Source: Iris pallida
Taxonomy: Eukaryota > Streptophyta > Magnoliopsida > Asparagales > Iridaceae
Reading direction: 5' to 3'
DNA length: 64,000 nucleotides
Assembly: GCA_029216955.1 (NCBI GenBank)
Contig: JANAVB010003400.1
Span: 19,216,492 to 19,280,491, forward strand
Part shown: positions 44,001 to 52,189 of the stretch, piece by piece
Numbering within the stretch: the stretch's first letter is position 1
How the letters are laid out: every line of letters begins with the position of its first letter
Notes under the pieces: model-generated
What the model was told of the DNA's origin: nothing
The model's input: only the letters and a program-made list of their open reading frames with translations
Database searches by the model: none
Program-made: the position numbers and the translations under genes

Positions 44001-45257
44001 ATATCTCCTCATTTGGACCCATTCTAGGTAATATACTAATATGTTTCTTTTTCCTTATCTTGGCAATATCTCCTTGGGATATATTAACCGCAAGAAGTTC
44101 TAGAAATCCAAATGGATTAATTTCCTTCCAAACCCAGAAGATATTAAACCAGCAGAAAGCACATAACTCTATTATTAATGCCACAGCATGACTCTCCAAG
44201 CTAAAACCGAGACCATACAGTGATAATACTCGGTACATAATATAAGCATTCATACACTGCTATATAGTGGTGAAATTGGAAGTATAGATACAGAACAATT
44301 ACTGTGTTGCATCATACCGGACACATAGTAGACGTTACAAAGACACTCCAAATGCACTAGGGTCGTCCTGCACATCCACAAAACACAAGGACACGGCACT
44401 GATTTTGGCATGTCCTAGTTGGTGTCCTGGTCGTGTTTGATATGTATCCGATGTGGCTGCACCTGCACCGATATTTGGAGTGTAGTGCTTCCTATGAGCA
44501 TTTCCAAGCTAAAACTGGTCCCATGTCTGTGTCCCCGTGTTTTTATCTTGTCATTGTCATTTTCCTCTCTGGGTGTCATCCTTGTTTCAATTGGACATAG
44601 ATGTGGTAAATACTATAAGAGAGATTGAAAATACAGAATCCAAACCCCAAAAAGCTAAGAATCAAACGTAATCCAATAGAACTCCTAAACATCAAACTCA
44701 GTAAATGCAGTTCCCTCACCTAGCCGGATAAGTAATCTCCACCTTCTTGACGTCCTCCGAAACAGATTTCAGGAAAATCTCCGACGGCTTCACCCGCGAC
44801 AACAATCGAACACCCAAACTGCAACAACAACAACAACAACAACACACGTCAAAAAAAACTACCACGAACTACGATTTCTCGATCACAAATGAACAGAAAA
44901 ACAAAAACATTTACAACCTGTGTATTTTACTCTTGAAAGAGCCATCTGAGGCCTTCTCGAGCCCAGACCAAGCCCTATTCATCTGAAACCAAACAAAACA
45001 AAACTAGTAAGTCCAGAAAGGGAAATAGACAAAAGGAGCCATTTTTTCCTCTCGATTTCGACCTTTTCGGCGACGAAATCGGCGACGGTCTCGGCGTTGT
45101 CCTTGACGGAGCGCCCGTCGGCGGTGATCGTCTCCCAAAGGTCCTTCAGTTTGGGGGAAGACGAGGAGGAGCTGCGGCCGTGGGCGGAGTCGAGGGATCG
45201 GACGAAGCACCAGTTCCGTCCCTTGATCGGGAAGACGACGAGCCGAGCTCTCGCCAT
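27128..45257 (-). CDS. Host gene, mitochondrial K+/H+ exchange-related (Mit_KHE1-like) protein, six 5' exons
   Basis: I reconstruct six coding exons: 45063-45257, 44918-44982, 44720-44818, 31133-31180, 30970-31039, 27128-27199. All introns are GT...AG and the 549 nt stay in one phase. The predicted N-terminus MARARLVVFPIKGRNWCF, then SRVKPSEIFLKSVSEDV, RLVRRRLRHIAMRG, YGSISLLPATTAFSVLPLP and IPFFWILF match, from memory, the plant family annotated as mitochondrial K+-H+ exchange-related. Family members are proposed to act in mitochondrial potassium/proton exchange; direct evidence in plants is thin. The exon 5-6 junction encodes a hydrophobic, probably membrane-associated segment. Introns 1, 2 and 4 are 80-99 bp, while introns 3 and 5 are 13,539 and 3,770 bp and full of repeats. 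About the last third of the protein is missing from the model. No premature stop occurs in the six exons, which argues for a living gene. Confidence 0.82.
27930..29130 (+). pseudogene. RTE-type LINE remnant
   Basis: Heavily mutated but readable in order on the + strand: a QSGFR-like motif (about 28010), the DRVP segment near 28128 (HDRVPKENM), the FWIIEDVNGVATTV region, SKGFxISWTKTEYIRCSSSK near 28405-28455, a VPxxLKxxW-like segment near 28800, and the C-terminal REWLRWFG motif near 28990-29010 with the basic LGKRW region. These landmarks are typical of plant RTE non-LTR elements. Many stops and frameshifts are present. It lies antisense inside intron 5 of the host gene. Confidence 0.72.
28422..28750. 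repeat. Tandem duplication (about 167-bp unit) within the LINE remnant
   Basis: 28422-28588 and 28589-28750 share tatataagatgtagttctag, actaagggatatctaaga and ggactatttcnctagctaaag. The duplication arose after or during decay of the LINE, since LINE proteins have no such repeat. Confidence 0.82.
29765..30262. repeat. TATCGG-rich dispersed repeat, copy 1
   Basis: Starts near ACAGTATCGTCC with multiple GATACGG/CCGATAC words, carries the shared landmarks GGTTTGGCATGTCCC and TACTTAAAATTATGCCTAAA, and ends with CCGATACTCATAGGAAGGGTCTGATAC. Its orientation is the same as the other three copies. No coding capacity. Confidence 0.85.
30970..31039 (-). CDS. Host gene exon 5
   Basis: 70 bp after acceptor GGAATACAG, ending TTTAGT with the consensus donor GTAAGT. 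It encodes GSADHKKYFYGSISLLPATT. Intron 4 before it is only 93 bp. Confidence 0.87.
31133..31180 (-). CDS. Host gene exon 4 (48 bp)
   Basis: After acceptor CAACTTGCAG and before donor GTGACTAC. It encodes LNPRLVRRRLRHIAM, the most recognisable signature of the family. Its phase (one base completing a codon left by exon 3) fits only if it is spliced to exon 3. Confidence 0.87.
32538..33014. repeat. TATCGG-rich dispersed repeat, copy 2, with a 10-bp flanking repeat
   Basis: A 477-bp copy from CAGTATCGTCC to GATACTGTGAACCT. The 10-bp direct repeat TGCTTTTAAC flanks it at 32528-32537 and 33015-33024, a likely target duplication that defines the ends of the family. The termini contain CAGTATC in inverted orientation. 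Confidence 0.85.
33312..33825. repeat. Tandem duplication, 257-bp unit
   Basis: 33312-33568 and 33569-33825 align along their full length (tcatggtanc aatcgatgctag, acataagaaattttcaaaa, ttattccataagatgtacaa). They are non-coding. Confidence 0.82.
34295..34745. repeat. TATCGG-rich dispersed repeat, copy 3
   Basis: Carries the family landmarks TTTGGCATGTCCCAATCC and ACTTAAAATTATGCCTAAA and ends in GATACTGCGAG, where copy 4 begins directly, giving a head-to-tail pair. Confidence 0.83.
34746..35620. repeat. TATCGG-rich dispersed repeat, copy 4, split by a MITE
   Basis: From TATCGGACGATACC to the segment GGGTCCGATACCGA at 35202, resuming at 35601 with GATACCAATACCGCAAACC. The gap is exactly the MITE at 35203-35600. 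It has the richest TATCGG terminal region of the four copies. Confidence 0.82.
35203..35600. mobile_element. MITE of the GTTCTAAA/TAGGCGG family, copy a
   Basis: 398 bp with inverted ends CAAGGTTCTAAACGGCG and (reverse complement of the right end) TAGTGTTCTAAATGGCGG, and internal CCGCCTAGGCG words. Near-perfect 8-bp target duplication GATACCGA (35195-35202) / GATACCAA (35601-35608). Length, lack of coding capacity and 8-bp duplication suggest a non-autonomous hAT element. It is inserted in TATCGG copy 4. Confidence 0.85.
36690..36793. mobile_element. MITE of the GTTCTAAA/TAGGCGG family, right-end fragment b
   Basis: Ends with CGAAATTTAGAACACTG and holds CGCCTAGGGG and GCACCTAGGCACCCGCCTAG. 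I cannot place a matching left end, so this is probably a truncated or diverged copy. Confidence 0.6.
37266..38230. repeat. 464-bp tandem duplication carrying (TA)n, with a partial third unit
   Basis: Unit 1 (37266-37729) and unit 2 (37730-38193) are almost identical, including a (TA)n run of about 19 repeats near 37534-37572 and 37996-38034. A diverged partial unit follows. Each unit holds a shorter internal repeat (taggtacatcatttgggntt) and a stem-like GAGGTTAAAACCTC. Open frames here are identical copies caused by the duplication. Confidence 0.9.
38600..38890. repeat. Polypyrimidine-rich tract
   Basis: Long T/C runs on the + strand. The phenylalanine/serine-rich open frames here (38469-39032, 38564-38923) reflect base composition. 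Confidence 0.7.
39392..40569. mobile_element. Non-autonomous hAT-type element (1178 bp) with exact 8-bp target duplication
   Basis: Perfect 12-bp inverted ends TAGGGGTGAGCA...TGCTCACCCCTA, flanked by the perfect direct repeat GTGCGGGC (39384-39391 and 40570-40577). Both ends are followed inward by arrays of TTCGGTT/AACCGAA words in inverted relation (about 39400-39565 and 40405-40555), a usual subterminal pattern of transposase binding. The interior (39600-40400) contains AAACCCTAATC followed by CT-rich sequence resembling the 5' leader of a plant gene. No transposase frame exists. Removing it joins the copia frame exactly. Confidence 0.92.
40881..41374. mobile_element. MITE of the GTTCTAAA/TAGGCGG family, copy c
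   Basis: 494 bp from CAGGGTTCTAAATGG to CTGTTTAGAACAGTT, flanked by the perfect 8-bp repeat GGAGTGCA (40873-40880 and 41375-41382). Internal GCGTAGGTGAGGCGG and CCTAGGTGGTAGG words match copies a and b. It interrupts the copia pre-integrase region; removing it plus one target copy restores the reading. No coding capacity. Confidence 0.9.
42399..43005. mobile_element. Possible MITE-like sequence next to Tourist-like elements
   Basis: Begins GGGTGTGTTTGATACACG and contains CCATGTTTGGTTTGGGC, words like those of the two Tourist-like elements to its right. The inverted ends are weak and no target duplication is clear. The middle holds a TCGGGTT-rich stretch (42630-42750). Confidence 0.4.
43006..43462. 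mobile_element. Tourist-like MITE A
   Basis: Long inverted ends of about 50 bp: GGGGCGTTTGGTTCAAG at the left and, reverse-complemented, GGGCTCGTTTGGATCAAG at the right, both followed by GGGAATAGGTTTT. TAA follows the right end. 457 bp, no coding capacity. Typical of PIF/Harbinger-type Tourist elements. Confidence 0.8.
43466..43938. mobile_element. Tourist-like MITE B with TAA target duplication
   Basis: Ends GCTGTCGTTTAGATGAAGG and, reverse-complemented, GGTGCTGTTTGGTTCAAG. TAA flanks both sides (43463-43465, 43939-43941), the 3-bp duplication expected for Tourist elements. Its right end closely resembles the left end of MITE A, so the two are relatives lying side by side. Confidence 0.78.
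43952..44075. repeat. 60-bp tandem duplication
   Basis: tttggacccattctaggtaa and atatactaatatgtttcttt occur twice with a 60-bp offset. Non-coding, intronic. Confidence 0.85.
44720..44818 (-). CDS. Host gene exon 3
   Basis: 99 bp after acceptor GTTGTTGCAG, ending GGCTAG with donor GTGAGG. It encodes LGVRLLSRVKPSEIFLKSV and VKKVEITYP, strongly conserved in the family. Its donor opens the 13.5-kb intron. Confidence 0.88.
   Translation of the reverse strand, partial: FGCSIVVAGEAVGDFPEICFGGRQEGGDYLSG
44918..44982 (-). CDS. Host gene exon 2
   Basis: 65 bp after acceptor TTTGGTTTCAG, ending CACAG with donor GTTGTAA. It encodes MNRAWSGLEKASDGSFKSKI plus part of the next codons. Confidence 0.87.
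45063..45257 (-). CDS. Host gene exon 1 (codons 1-65)
   Basis: The ATG is at 45257-45255 with a C/T-rich upstream region. The exon ends ...GCCGAAAAG, with donor GTCGAA, a weak donor chosen because it joins exon 2 in phase at the family-conserved EK|MN junction. It contains a serine run and KLKDLWETI, another family-conserved segment. Confidence 0.88.
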
Positions 45258-45515
45258 GGAGAAGAAAATTGGGGTATTTTGATCGGATTTGGGGGATTGG
45301 TGGAAACCCTAGAATGGAGGGAGTGGGGGAGTGAAGAGTGGAGAAGGTGGAAGTGGGATGGAGGAGGAGGAGAAGGTGGCGAGGGATTTAACTAATCTTT
45401 TTCCCCTAATATTTCGGTAATTTGGTGCCGTTTCGGAGTGTGAGCGATCTGTTACATCTTTGGGTCAGTTGGGGAAACTTTGGTTGAGCCCCTCCGTTTG
45501 GCTTGTCTAAAAGAT
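45258..45515 (-). promoter_or_regulatory. 5' UTR and short proximal promoter of the host gene
   Basis: Read on the - strand, the 200 bp before the ATG are C/T-rich (CTTCTCCTCCTCC, CTCCCCCACTCCC) and include TCTAGGGTTTCC, all common in plant leaders. No clear TATA box is seen. Only about 260 bp separate the ATG from a copia LTR, so upstream regulation may rely partly on the LTR. Confidence 0.55.
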
Positions 45516-45765
45516 TGTTTGTGTTGTAAATATAGATAATATATATTATTATTTGGTCTACATAATTTATGTTTTTTTGGTTATACATGATATTTATCTT
45601 TTGGTTATTCATAACCTATGTCTTTTGACATTTTTTTAATTACCATCATGATGTTAGCCTTCATTGTAAGTCTATGTAAAGAGCTCTTCTCAAGTTGATT
45701 GAGACAAGTGAATGAAGCAACAATATCCTCAAAAAAAATTATCTTCATTTCTTTACTTTATAATA
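45516..45765 (+). repeat. Short copia LTR (about 250 bp, boundaries approximate)
   Basis: Starts TGTTTGTGTTGTAAATATAG and ends before CGTTATCAGCACGA, a segment often found just inside the 5' LTR of one group of plant copias. The LTR end TATAATA has lost the usual CA. The left edge is less certain than the right. Confidence 0.6.
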
Positions 45766-46417
45766 CGTTATCAGCACGATTGCTCTAGGAAATAGAAGGA
45801 AAAAATATTTTACATAAGGAAGAAATAGTTTTCTAAAGAAAATAAAGGTATTGAAGAGGTAAGTCTAATCTTGTATAATTAGATATATGCATATTTTAGT
45901 AAAATTAAATACATGTTTGATTTATGTGTTTATAGATCGATTAGAACGTAACTTTTCTAGATTTGTTTTCTCTTTTAGTTTTAAATCTTAATTTGTATTG
46001 AACACATTCACAATTTCATTCGAAATAGAAATTTTATGATAATTTATTTAAGATTATGTATAAATTTTATTTCTATATATTTTCGTATGAACTATAAAAT
46101 TAATCTAGAATATCTTGAATATTCTTCACTTATTTGAAATTAGTTAACTACATTAAATTAGTTTATGTGAATTTGTTATTTCTATTATTTTATTTATTTA
46201 AATTCTACAAGGTACTATTTCGCGTTGTTGTAATGATCATATTATTGTATATGTGATACACATAAGACAATATTATTTTATAATGTTTCATCACATTGTG
46301 ACATATGTGAAGTTTTGTAATCTTGAAAGCGTTTAACAATTTTATTATTTAAATTAATTTACATCTAATATAATTATTTTCTGCCATATAGATGTCGAGT
46401 CTTACAAAACTTGAATT
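45766..46417 (+). pseudogene. Copia leader and first codons of gag, cut by E4
   Basis: CGTTATCAGCACGA (45766-45779) is the probable primer binding site. A 600-bp AT-rich leader follows, then ATG at 46392 with MSSLTKLEF, matching the start of a known copia gag type. The frame is cut at 46417 by the E4 LTR. Confidence 0.65.
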
Positions 46418-47463
46418 TGTTGGCCCATTGGTCATGGTCGAACCTAATTTTAATAATTGATCTAACCATGTCTCGATATAAGGGATACTTTGACAACTGT
46501 TAAAGAAGTTCTACCATTCTGTTCAAGACTGAAGTTATTTTTGTCGTATGAGTCTGTATTTCATATTCAATGTAATTTTATATTTATTGAGTCTAGAAAT
46601 ACTTTGTACACCAAGTTGTACTGACAAATAGGCTACCCCCAAAAAGTTTTCAAAACTATCATATGTTTTGAAAATAATCCATGTTACAAAAGCACATAAC
46701 TGCTTAAACTTTTCAATAAGCCAAAACCCAAAATCAGTTTTACAAAATGTCCCAAAAATCAGAATTGGTCCTAGGAGAATTCGGCCCGAATTCGGCCATA
46801 ATTCGTTTAGTGCCGTTTGGATTTGAACTTGGTCCTCCTGCAGTTACGGATGCAACGGCTATTTATCGAGATTTTCTCAAAGAGTTCTGTCCGAATTCTG
46901 TCCGAATTCTGCCAGAATTCTGTCTTTGGAAAAACCTATAAATAGAGAAGGATTTCAATCATTTCAATTCACTCATTCACTTTCTTATCTCTTCTCTCTA
47001 AGCTTAAACGTCTTCCAAAGTATTCTAAAGCTTTCATTTTCAAATTCCAAGCCAGTTACAAACCTCTAGTCGATTTGCCAGTGCGGTACGGTCTAGAAGT
47101 TTCAGACAAACTGTAATCAGATGCTTGATTGAAGAAAGACACTTTACAATTGAAGTTGGTCGAGTACTTCGTATCAAAGCTTGCGTTATAGAAGTTGTAA
47201 AGACTTCGTATGAAAACTTGCGATATTTTTTAATAGTGGATTTAACTGGAAGCTAGAGTTCTTCCGACTGGAATAGTCCTCACAAGAGGAAAACTAGTAT
47301 ACATCGCCATCTTTGTGTTTGCTTTCTGATCTCTGCCTTTACATTTACATACTTGTGATATATTATTTGTGATCTTGTTGCTAACTTTTTAAATTAGCTA
47401 AATTCTGCTGCCTACTCTATTCATCCCTTTCTAGAGTATTGCACTTTATAATTCGTTCTAACA
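46418..47463 (+). repeat. 5' LTR of E4 (1046 bp)
   Basis: Starts TGTTGGCCCATTGG and ends CTAACA next to the primer binding site. It aligns throughout with the E5 LTR but with many differences. Its core promoter is the CTATAAATA at 46936-46944. Confidence 0.88.
46936..46944 (+). promoter_or_regulatory. TATA box in the E4 LTR
   Basis: CTATAAATA followed by AGAGAAGGATTTC, conserved at the same place in the E5 LTR (60392-60400). It is the likely transcription start region of the element. Confidence 0.7.
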
Positions 47464-47465
47464 AT

Positions 47466-47477
47466 TGGTATCAGAAC
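47466..47477 (+). promoter_or_regulatory. E4 primer binding site (tRNA-Met type, one mismatch)
   Basis: TGGTATCAGAAC, two bases after the LTR. E5 has the standard TGGTATCAGAGC. The G-to-A change fits cytosine-deamination decay. Confidence 0.85.
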
Positions 47478-47557
47478 GGGTTATACAGGTAAAGCGAGGT
47501 AACACTACTATTATATTTTTTATTATTACAGCTGTTACATAGATCACAATATAACAC

Positions 47558-48906
47558 ATGGCAACTGTGAAATTCACAAGTGAAGGCCAAGCCATAAACA
47601 GACCCCCATTGTTTGATGGTACGAATTACACATACTAGAAAACACGAATGAGTTTCTTTTTGAAATCTTTAGATTTTGACTTATGGTCTATTGTTATTGA
47701 TGGCTATAAAAAGCCTGCACGTATTCTTGTTGAAGGGGAGTTGGTTGAGAAATCCCATGACAAGTATACTGAGGATGAAAAGAAAAAGGCCAGTCTTGAC
47801 GTACGTACTATTAATGTTTTGTTTTGTACCATAGACATGACTGAATTTAACAGGGTGTCTACGTGCACAACATCAAGTGAAGTATGGAAACTTCTTAAAG
47901 TGACTCATGAAGGCACGACGCATGCCAAGGAGTCAAAAATCAGCAGACTTACTCAGGAGTATGAGACGTTCAAAATGAAGCCAAACGAATCCGTCACTCA
48001 GATGTTTACAATATTTTTGGATATTATAAATCCTCTGTCTTCATTGGGCAAGGAATACAATAACCATGAAAAGATTCACAAACTTCTACGAGCTCTCACG
48101 AAGAACTGGATTTCGAAGGCTACGACAATCATTGAAGGGAACAACCTCACAACTATGTCTCTTAAAACACTCATGGGTAAGCTACTCACTCACGAGCTGG
48201 AACTTCAAGACTTTGAAGATGTTGTACTGAAGGAGAAGTCGATCGCTTTCAAAGCTCAACACAGAAGAACTGTCGAAGATAATTTCGATGACAGTGATTC
48301 TGACTCCGAAGATCAAGCTCTCCTAGTAAGAAAGTTCAAGAAGTTCATGAGATTCAATAGAAGAACAAAGGAACACAACAGCAACAACAACAAAGAAGAT
48401 CCTATCTACTACGATTGTAAGAAGAAAGGACATATGAAGAAGGACTGTCCAACAATATCATCATCAACCAGGAAAAGCAACAAGTATGACAAAAGTTACC
48501 TGAAGAAATCAACATCCGGAAGGTACGCCAACACGAGCATATGGCATGAAAGTGAAGCCAGCGACTCAGAAGATGAACAATCAGATGACGCTGCAAATGT
48601 ATGCTTAATGGCATTCGATCAGGTAAATACTAACCCCATGTTTGGTACATATGATAATTTTACCTTTGAGCAATTATGTGTAGCCTTTAGTGACCTCTTA
48701 GGTGATTACAGAAAAATACGTAGCAAATACCAAAACTCTAAGAAGGTACTCAAAGAGTATAAAGGTAAAATAAGAAGACTTACCGACCAACTAGCTGGGG
48801 TTAAAAGTAATGATAATTCTAGTGAGGTAGGTGAGCTTTCTTTTGTTAAGTTATTACTACACGAGACCACAAGACTATTCGAAGGAAAAGACAAGACAGT
48901 GAGACT
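47558..48906 (+). pseudogene. gag: E4 gag, with early stop and lost zinc-knuckle cysteine
   Basis: ATG at 47558 (MATVKFTSEGQAINRPP), then a TAG at 47636 where E5 has tryptophan. The rest is open and matches E5 gag through the UBN2-like domain (EVWKLLKVTHEGTTHAKESK, HEKIHKLLRALTKNW, MGKLLTHELELQDFE). The CCHC knuckle reads YYDCKKKGHMKKDC, its first cysteine replaced by tyrosine. The acidic ASDSEDEQSDDAANVC stretch follows. E4 similarity ends near 48900, where E3 begins; the last 27 or so codons of the open frame belong to the E3 LTR. Confidence 0.87.
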
Positions 48907-51805
48907 TGTCTCACAGTATCGATATTTATATACGGATACGTATTTAGTATTGTATGTATTTTTTTTGGTTTTCGGAACACTTTAAAATTATCCCAAATTT
49001 TAGAGTTTCTTATTGACCGGCATGCCACAAGTATACCGGTGTATAACGACGGCATACCGCTCGGATTGATATTCCACATTTTAGATATTTCGATTTCAGA
49101 TATTTTTGTAAATAGTGTTTTAGATATTTTGGTGAATAGTATGGATGAACTCTACTACCCAATAGATATTTGGTTTTGTTTGGATGGCCATGATTGACTT
49201 AGATTTGACATGGATCACCATCCAAGGGTTAAGATTAATTTCCCTTTCTATATATACCCTTCTACTTTCTCTCTCCTTCCTCTTTTCACTCTTTCTTCCT
49301 TTCTACTTTACTTTTATTCCTCATACTCAAGAGCATAGAAAAGCTTGGCCTTGAGGCCTAGAGTGTGGTTTCGTATCCCTCTTGGTGGTGGAGTAGAAGA
49401 ATAGGCTTGGAGCTTTATTAGGCAAGTATATCTTGACAAATCTTGAACAATATTTTGCTGTCATATTTGTTTGTTCTATTCTTTTCTTGCATGATTCTAA
49501 GTCTCTTCAGAACTTGAAGTTGATTTTGATGGTTACATGTTTGTAGATCTAAGTTTTAAGACTTTTTTTGTTTTTGTGGTTTTGATCCTATTAATTTATT
49601 ATTTTTGAAATCTAATGGTTCCATGTCGTGAGGAACTTCGTTCTACCCAATTTTGGCATTTGAACCGCTTGATTTCGACTTCGTATAAAAAAGTTATGCT
49701 ATTTTTCGTGTTCATGGGTTCCTCACACCTTCGATGCTGCAGGGACGATGAACAGTGCAGCGCAGTTTGTGCATCGTGCTTGCACGCAGCGTGCGCTATG
49801 GGCAGTTTTGCTTATACGTATAGTGCATTTTGCACGCATAGTGCATTTTGCGCGCAGTGCGCAGTCTGTGCGTTGTGCTTGCATGCAGCGTGCACCGTGG
49901 GCAGTTTTGCCTGCGCGCGCAGTGCGTTTTGTGCGTTGTGTGCAGCCTGCCCACAGTAGGCAGTTTTTCTGTGCGCCGTGGGCAGTTCTCCTGCACGCCG
50001 TGGGCAGTTCTCCTGCACGCCGTGGGCAGTTTTTCCTGCGCGCGCAGTGTGCCTCGCATATATGGTTGTTTTTGCCCATTTTAGCTATTTTATGGCCAAA
50101 ATCTTGAAAAACTCAAAACATGGAAGTTGTAGATCTTTGTCTTGGCTTCAAGAATTTTCATGTCCCACTTTAATTATAGTTTATATGCAAATCACCTATG
50201 AATGATTGTACACCCTATATACACTTGATACTAGCTTATGTTCATATGTTCTTCTATACTCACTAGGTATTGTTATGTCCTCTTAGATTTGTTGTACCTT
50301 ACAATCTATGTCATGTCCAATATTTACTTGATAGTGACCCATCGTGGTGCACTCTTGTACATGTCTTTTCTTAGCTTGCTTGATAGTGGCCTGTCATGGC
50401 GCACTCGTGATTCCAGTACATGTCTAGCTCTTTGATAGTGGCTCGTCGTAGTGCACTCTTGTCTTGATATTGTCATGTCTTGTTGTGGCTTGTCGTAGTG
50501 CACAATCTTGCTTGTCTTGTCTAGTCTCGTATGTCTCATGTCTAGGATGGATTCTGCGGAATGCCACATCCAGTATCCTAAATGAAAATGTTAGGAATTA
50601 TACAACTAGTTTGATTATCTAGATCATTAGGAGGTGAGATTTTCTCGGTTACTTGTACCCCTTGTTCTCGGTCTTATACATATATATACATAGAATTTGG
50701 AGCTATCTGTCATGATGAGCACTCTTCCAGCACACCGTCGAGTGAAGCACCTCTTTAGGACACATGTATCTTACTACAGTGTGTCTGTTATACTTATTTT
50801 CTTTTTTGGCTTGGATCAATCGGGTAGTCTGCAGGACAGGTAACTGGATCGAATTTCTCAATTTGCATATGTTAGTAATTATGATTGTGACAACCCTAGT
50901 TAGCTAAAGTATTAAGCCGTACTCATTGCTTGGCCGTGATTGATGGATGGAGTCCATTTTCTGTCTAGTCTAGTCTTGTCCAGTTTATCTTATTTCAATA
51001 CTTAGCTTCCTATCATTTCCTTAACATGCTATTTTTCTACTACATGCTCGGCTTCACCACATGCTCACATGTCCATCTTATTCTACATATTTACTTGTTA
51101 TTTCCTTACATGTTCTCGGTTTTCCTTTCATATACACTGTGGTACCAATTTATTATTCCAGTCTCGTTTACTGCTTTATCTTATAGATATTATGAATTGC
51201 ATGCTGGTTTTAGTTCATAGTTTGGCTTCTTTTATGATACTTGCTATTGGGGGTCTGACCCCACTGGTTTTGTATTGACCAGATTTAGTTGAGGAGCCCG
51301 AGGATCTTCCGGACCTTTCACTCGATGGTGACCACCCGGAGCACCAGGGAGCTTGAGTGGGTGTTCTATCTCTTACCCACTCTTTTATGTACATATTATT
51401 TTGAAGCGTTTAGCTACTGAGCACGTGTTTAGCTCATTTTTTGGACTTGACTTTTAGCCTACGGGCTTAGACATGATGGTATATTTCTATACTGCAGCTA
51501 GAGTTGATCATGTATTACTCAGTCTTGCTAGTTATTCATTTTGTATACTAGCTTTATGATCATTTATATACTATAATTTGGGACGCTTTACTGTCTAATA
51601 TGCATGATGATCATATTCTTGTACTTTACTTCTTGTCAGAGACTGAAATATCTAGGATTATGTGACCAAGAATTGACTGTTGGTTTGTAGTAGTAACCTC
51701 CATCTATACAGCTTATACGTTGTTTCTGAATATTGGAATACTTTGGCATACGTAGCTGGCCTGGTCCGTCCCTACTTGCTAGTATTCTGGTTCTGGGGCA
51801 TGACA
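48907..51805 (+). repeat. 5' LTR of E3 (2899 bp)
   Basis: Starts TGTCTCACAGTATCG and ends TTCTGGGGCATGACA, like the ends of the E2 LTR read on its own strand. It has a GC-rich VNTR at 49740-50050 and a block of four diverged repeats at about 50330-50510 with the core GATAGTGRCYCRTCRTRGTGCACTC. Open frames within are not genes. Confidence 0.85.
49740..50050. repeat. GC-rich tandem repeat (VNTR) in the E3 LTR
   Basis: Units around GTGCGCAGTCTGTGCGTTGT at the left and a regular 22-bp CGTGGGCAGTTCTCCTGCAC-type unit at 49977-50040. It occupies the same relative LTR position as the E2 arrays but has diverged in sequence. Confidence 0.85.
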
Positions 51806-52189
51806 TAGGTTTTAGTGGTGGCCCATACAGGTCTGATTTATCAGATATGTGGGGGTTGCTGGTAGTTAGCTCAGTCACAAATTCTTCTCCATTGACATCC
51901 TTCATATTACTCTTTACCTTGATATTTGACCTGATATCTGCTTTGATCGTTGATATTTTCTGTTCCCTCGACCTGATCCTTGTGTCCTTAAACTTTTAGG
52001 GGCACTGTTCCTGGTCCTTCCGATCAGCTTGGTCAGGTTCCAGCTATGGCGGGTCAACTTCCGTCTGTTCCACCAGTTCAGAAGGCTCAGCCTCAGCATT
52101 CAGGAGCAGAGTCTAGAGTAGACCGGAAGGCGGAGTCGCCAGTTCCACCAGTTCAGCCAGATGTACCAGTTCAGCCAGAGCAACCATAA
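51806..52189 (+). other. E3 post-LTR segment and leader
   Basis: Begins TAGGTTTTAGTGGTGGCCC, matching the E2 segment TGGTTTAAGTGGTGGCCC, the presumed primer binding site. The remainder is non-coding leader sharing short words with E2. Confidence 0.6.

Larger units (their letters stand above)
31181..44719 (-). other. Host gene intron 3 (13,539 bp), filled with transposable elements
   Basis: Bounded by donor GTGAGG at 44719 and acceptor TTGCAG before 31180. It contains three TATCGG-repeat copies, two complete GTTCTAAA MITEs, a 257-bp and a 464-bp tandem duplication, a decayed copia with nested hAT element, and Tourist-like elements. Between about 31181-32527 and 35620-36690 I see only AT-rich sequence without recognisable features. 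Confidence 0.82.
46418..48906 (+). mobile_element. E4: SIRE/Maximus-like copia, 5' part, truncated by E3
   Basis: 5' LTR 46418-47463, primer binding site 47466-47477, gag 47558-48906. It is a relative of E5 at 59860-64000. The rest should lie beyond the nested insertions to the right of the window. The left flank is copia gag sequence ending GAATT. Confidence 0.88.

Noticed and set aside
45097..45395. + strand frames opposite the host gene's exon 1 and leader
   Set aside because: They are shadows of exon 1 and its GC-rich upstream region; the - strand reading has family conservation and splice sites.
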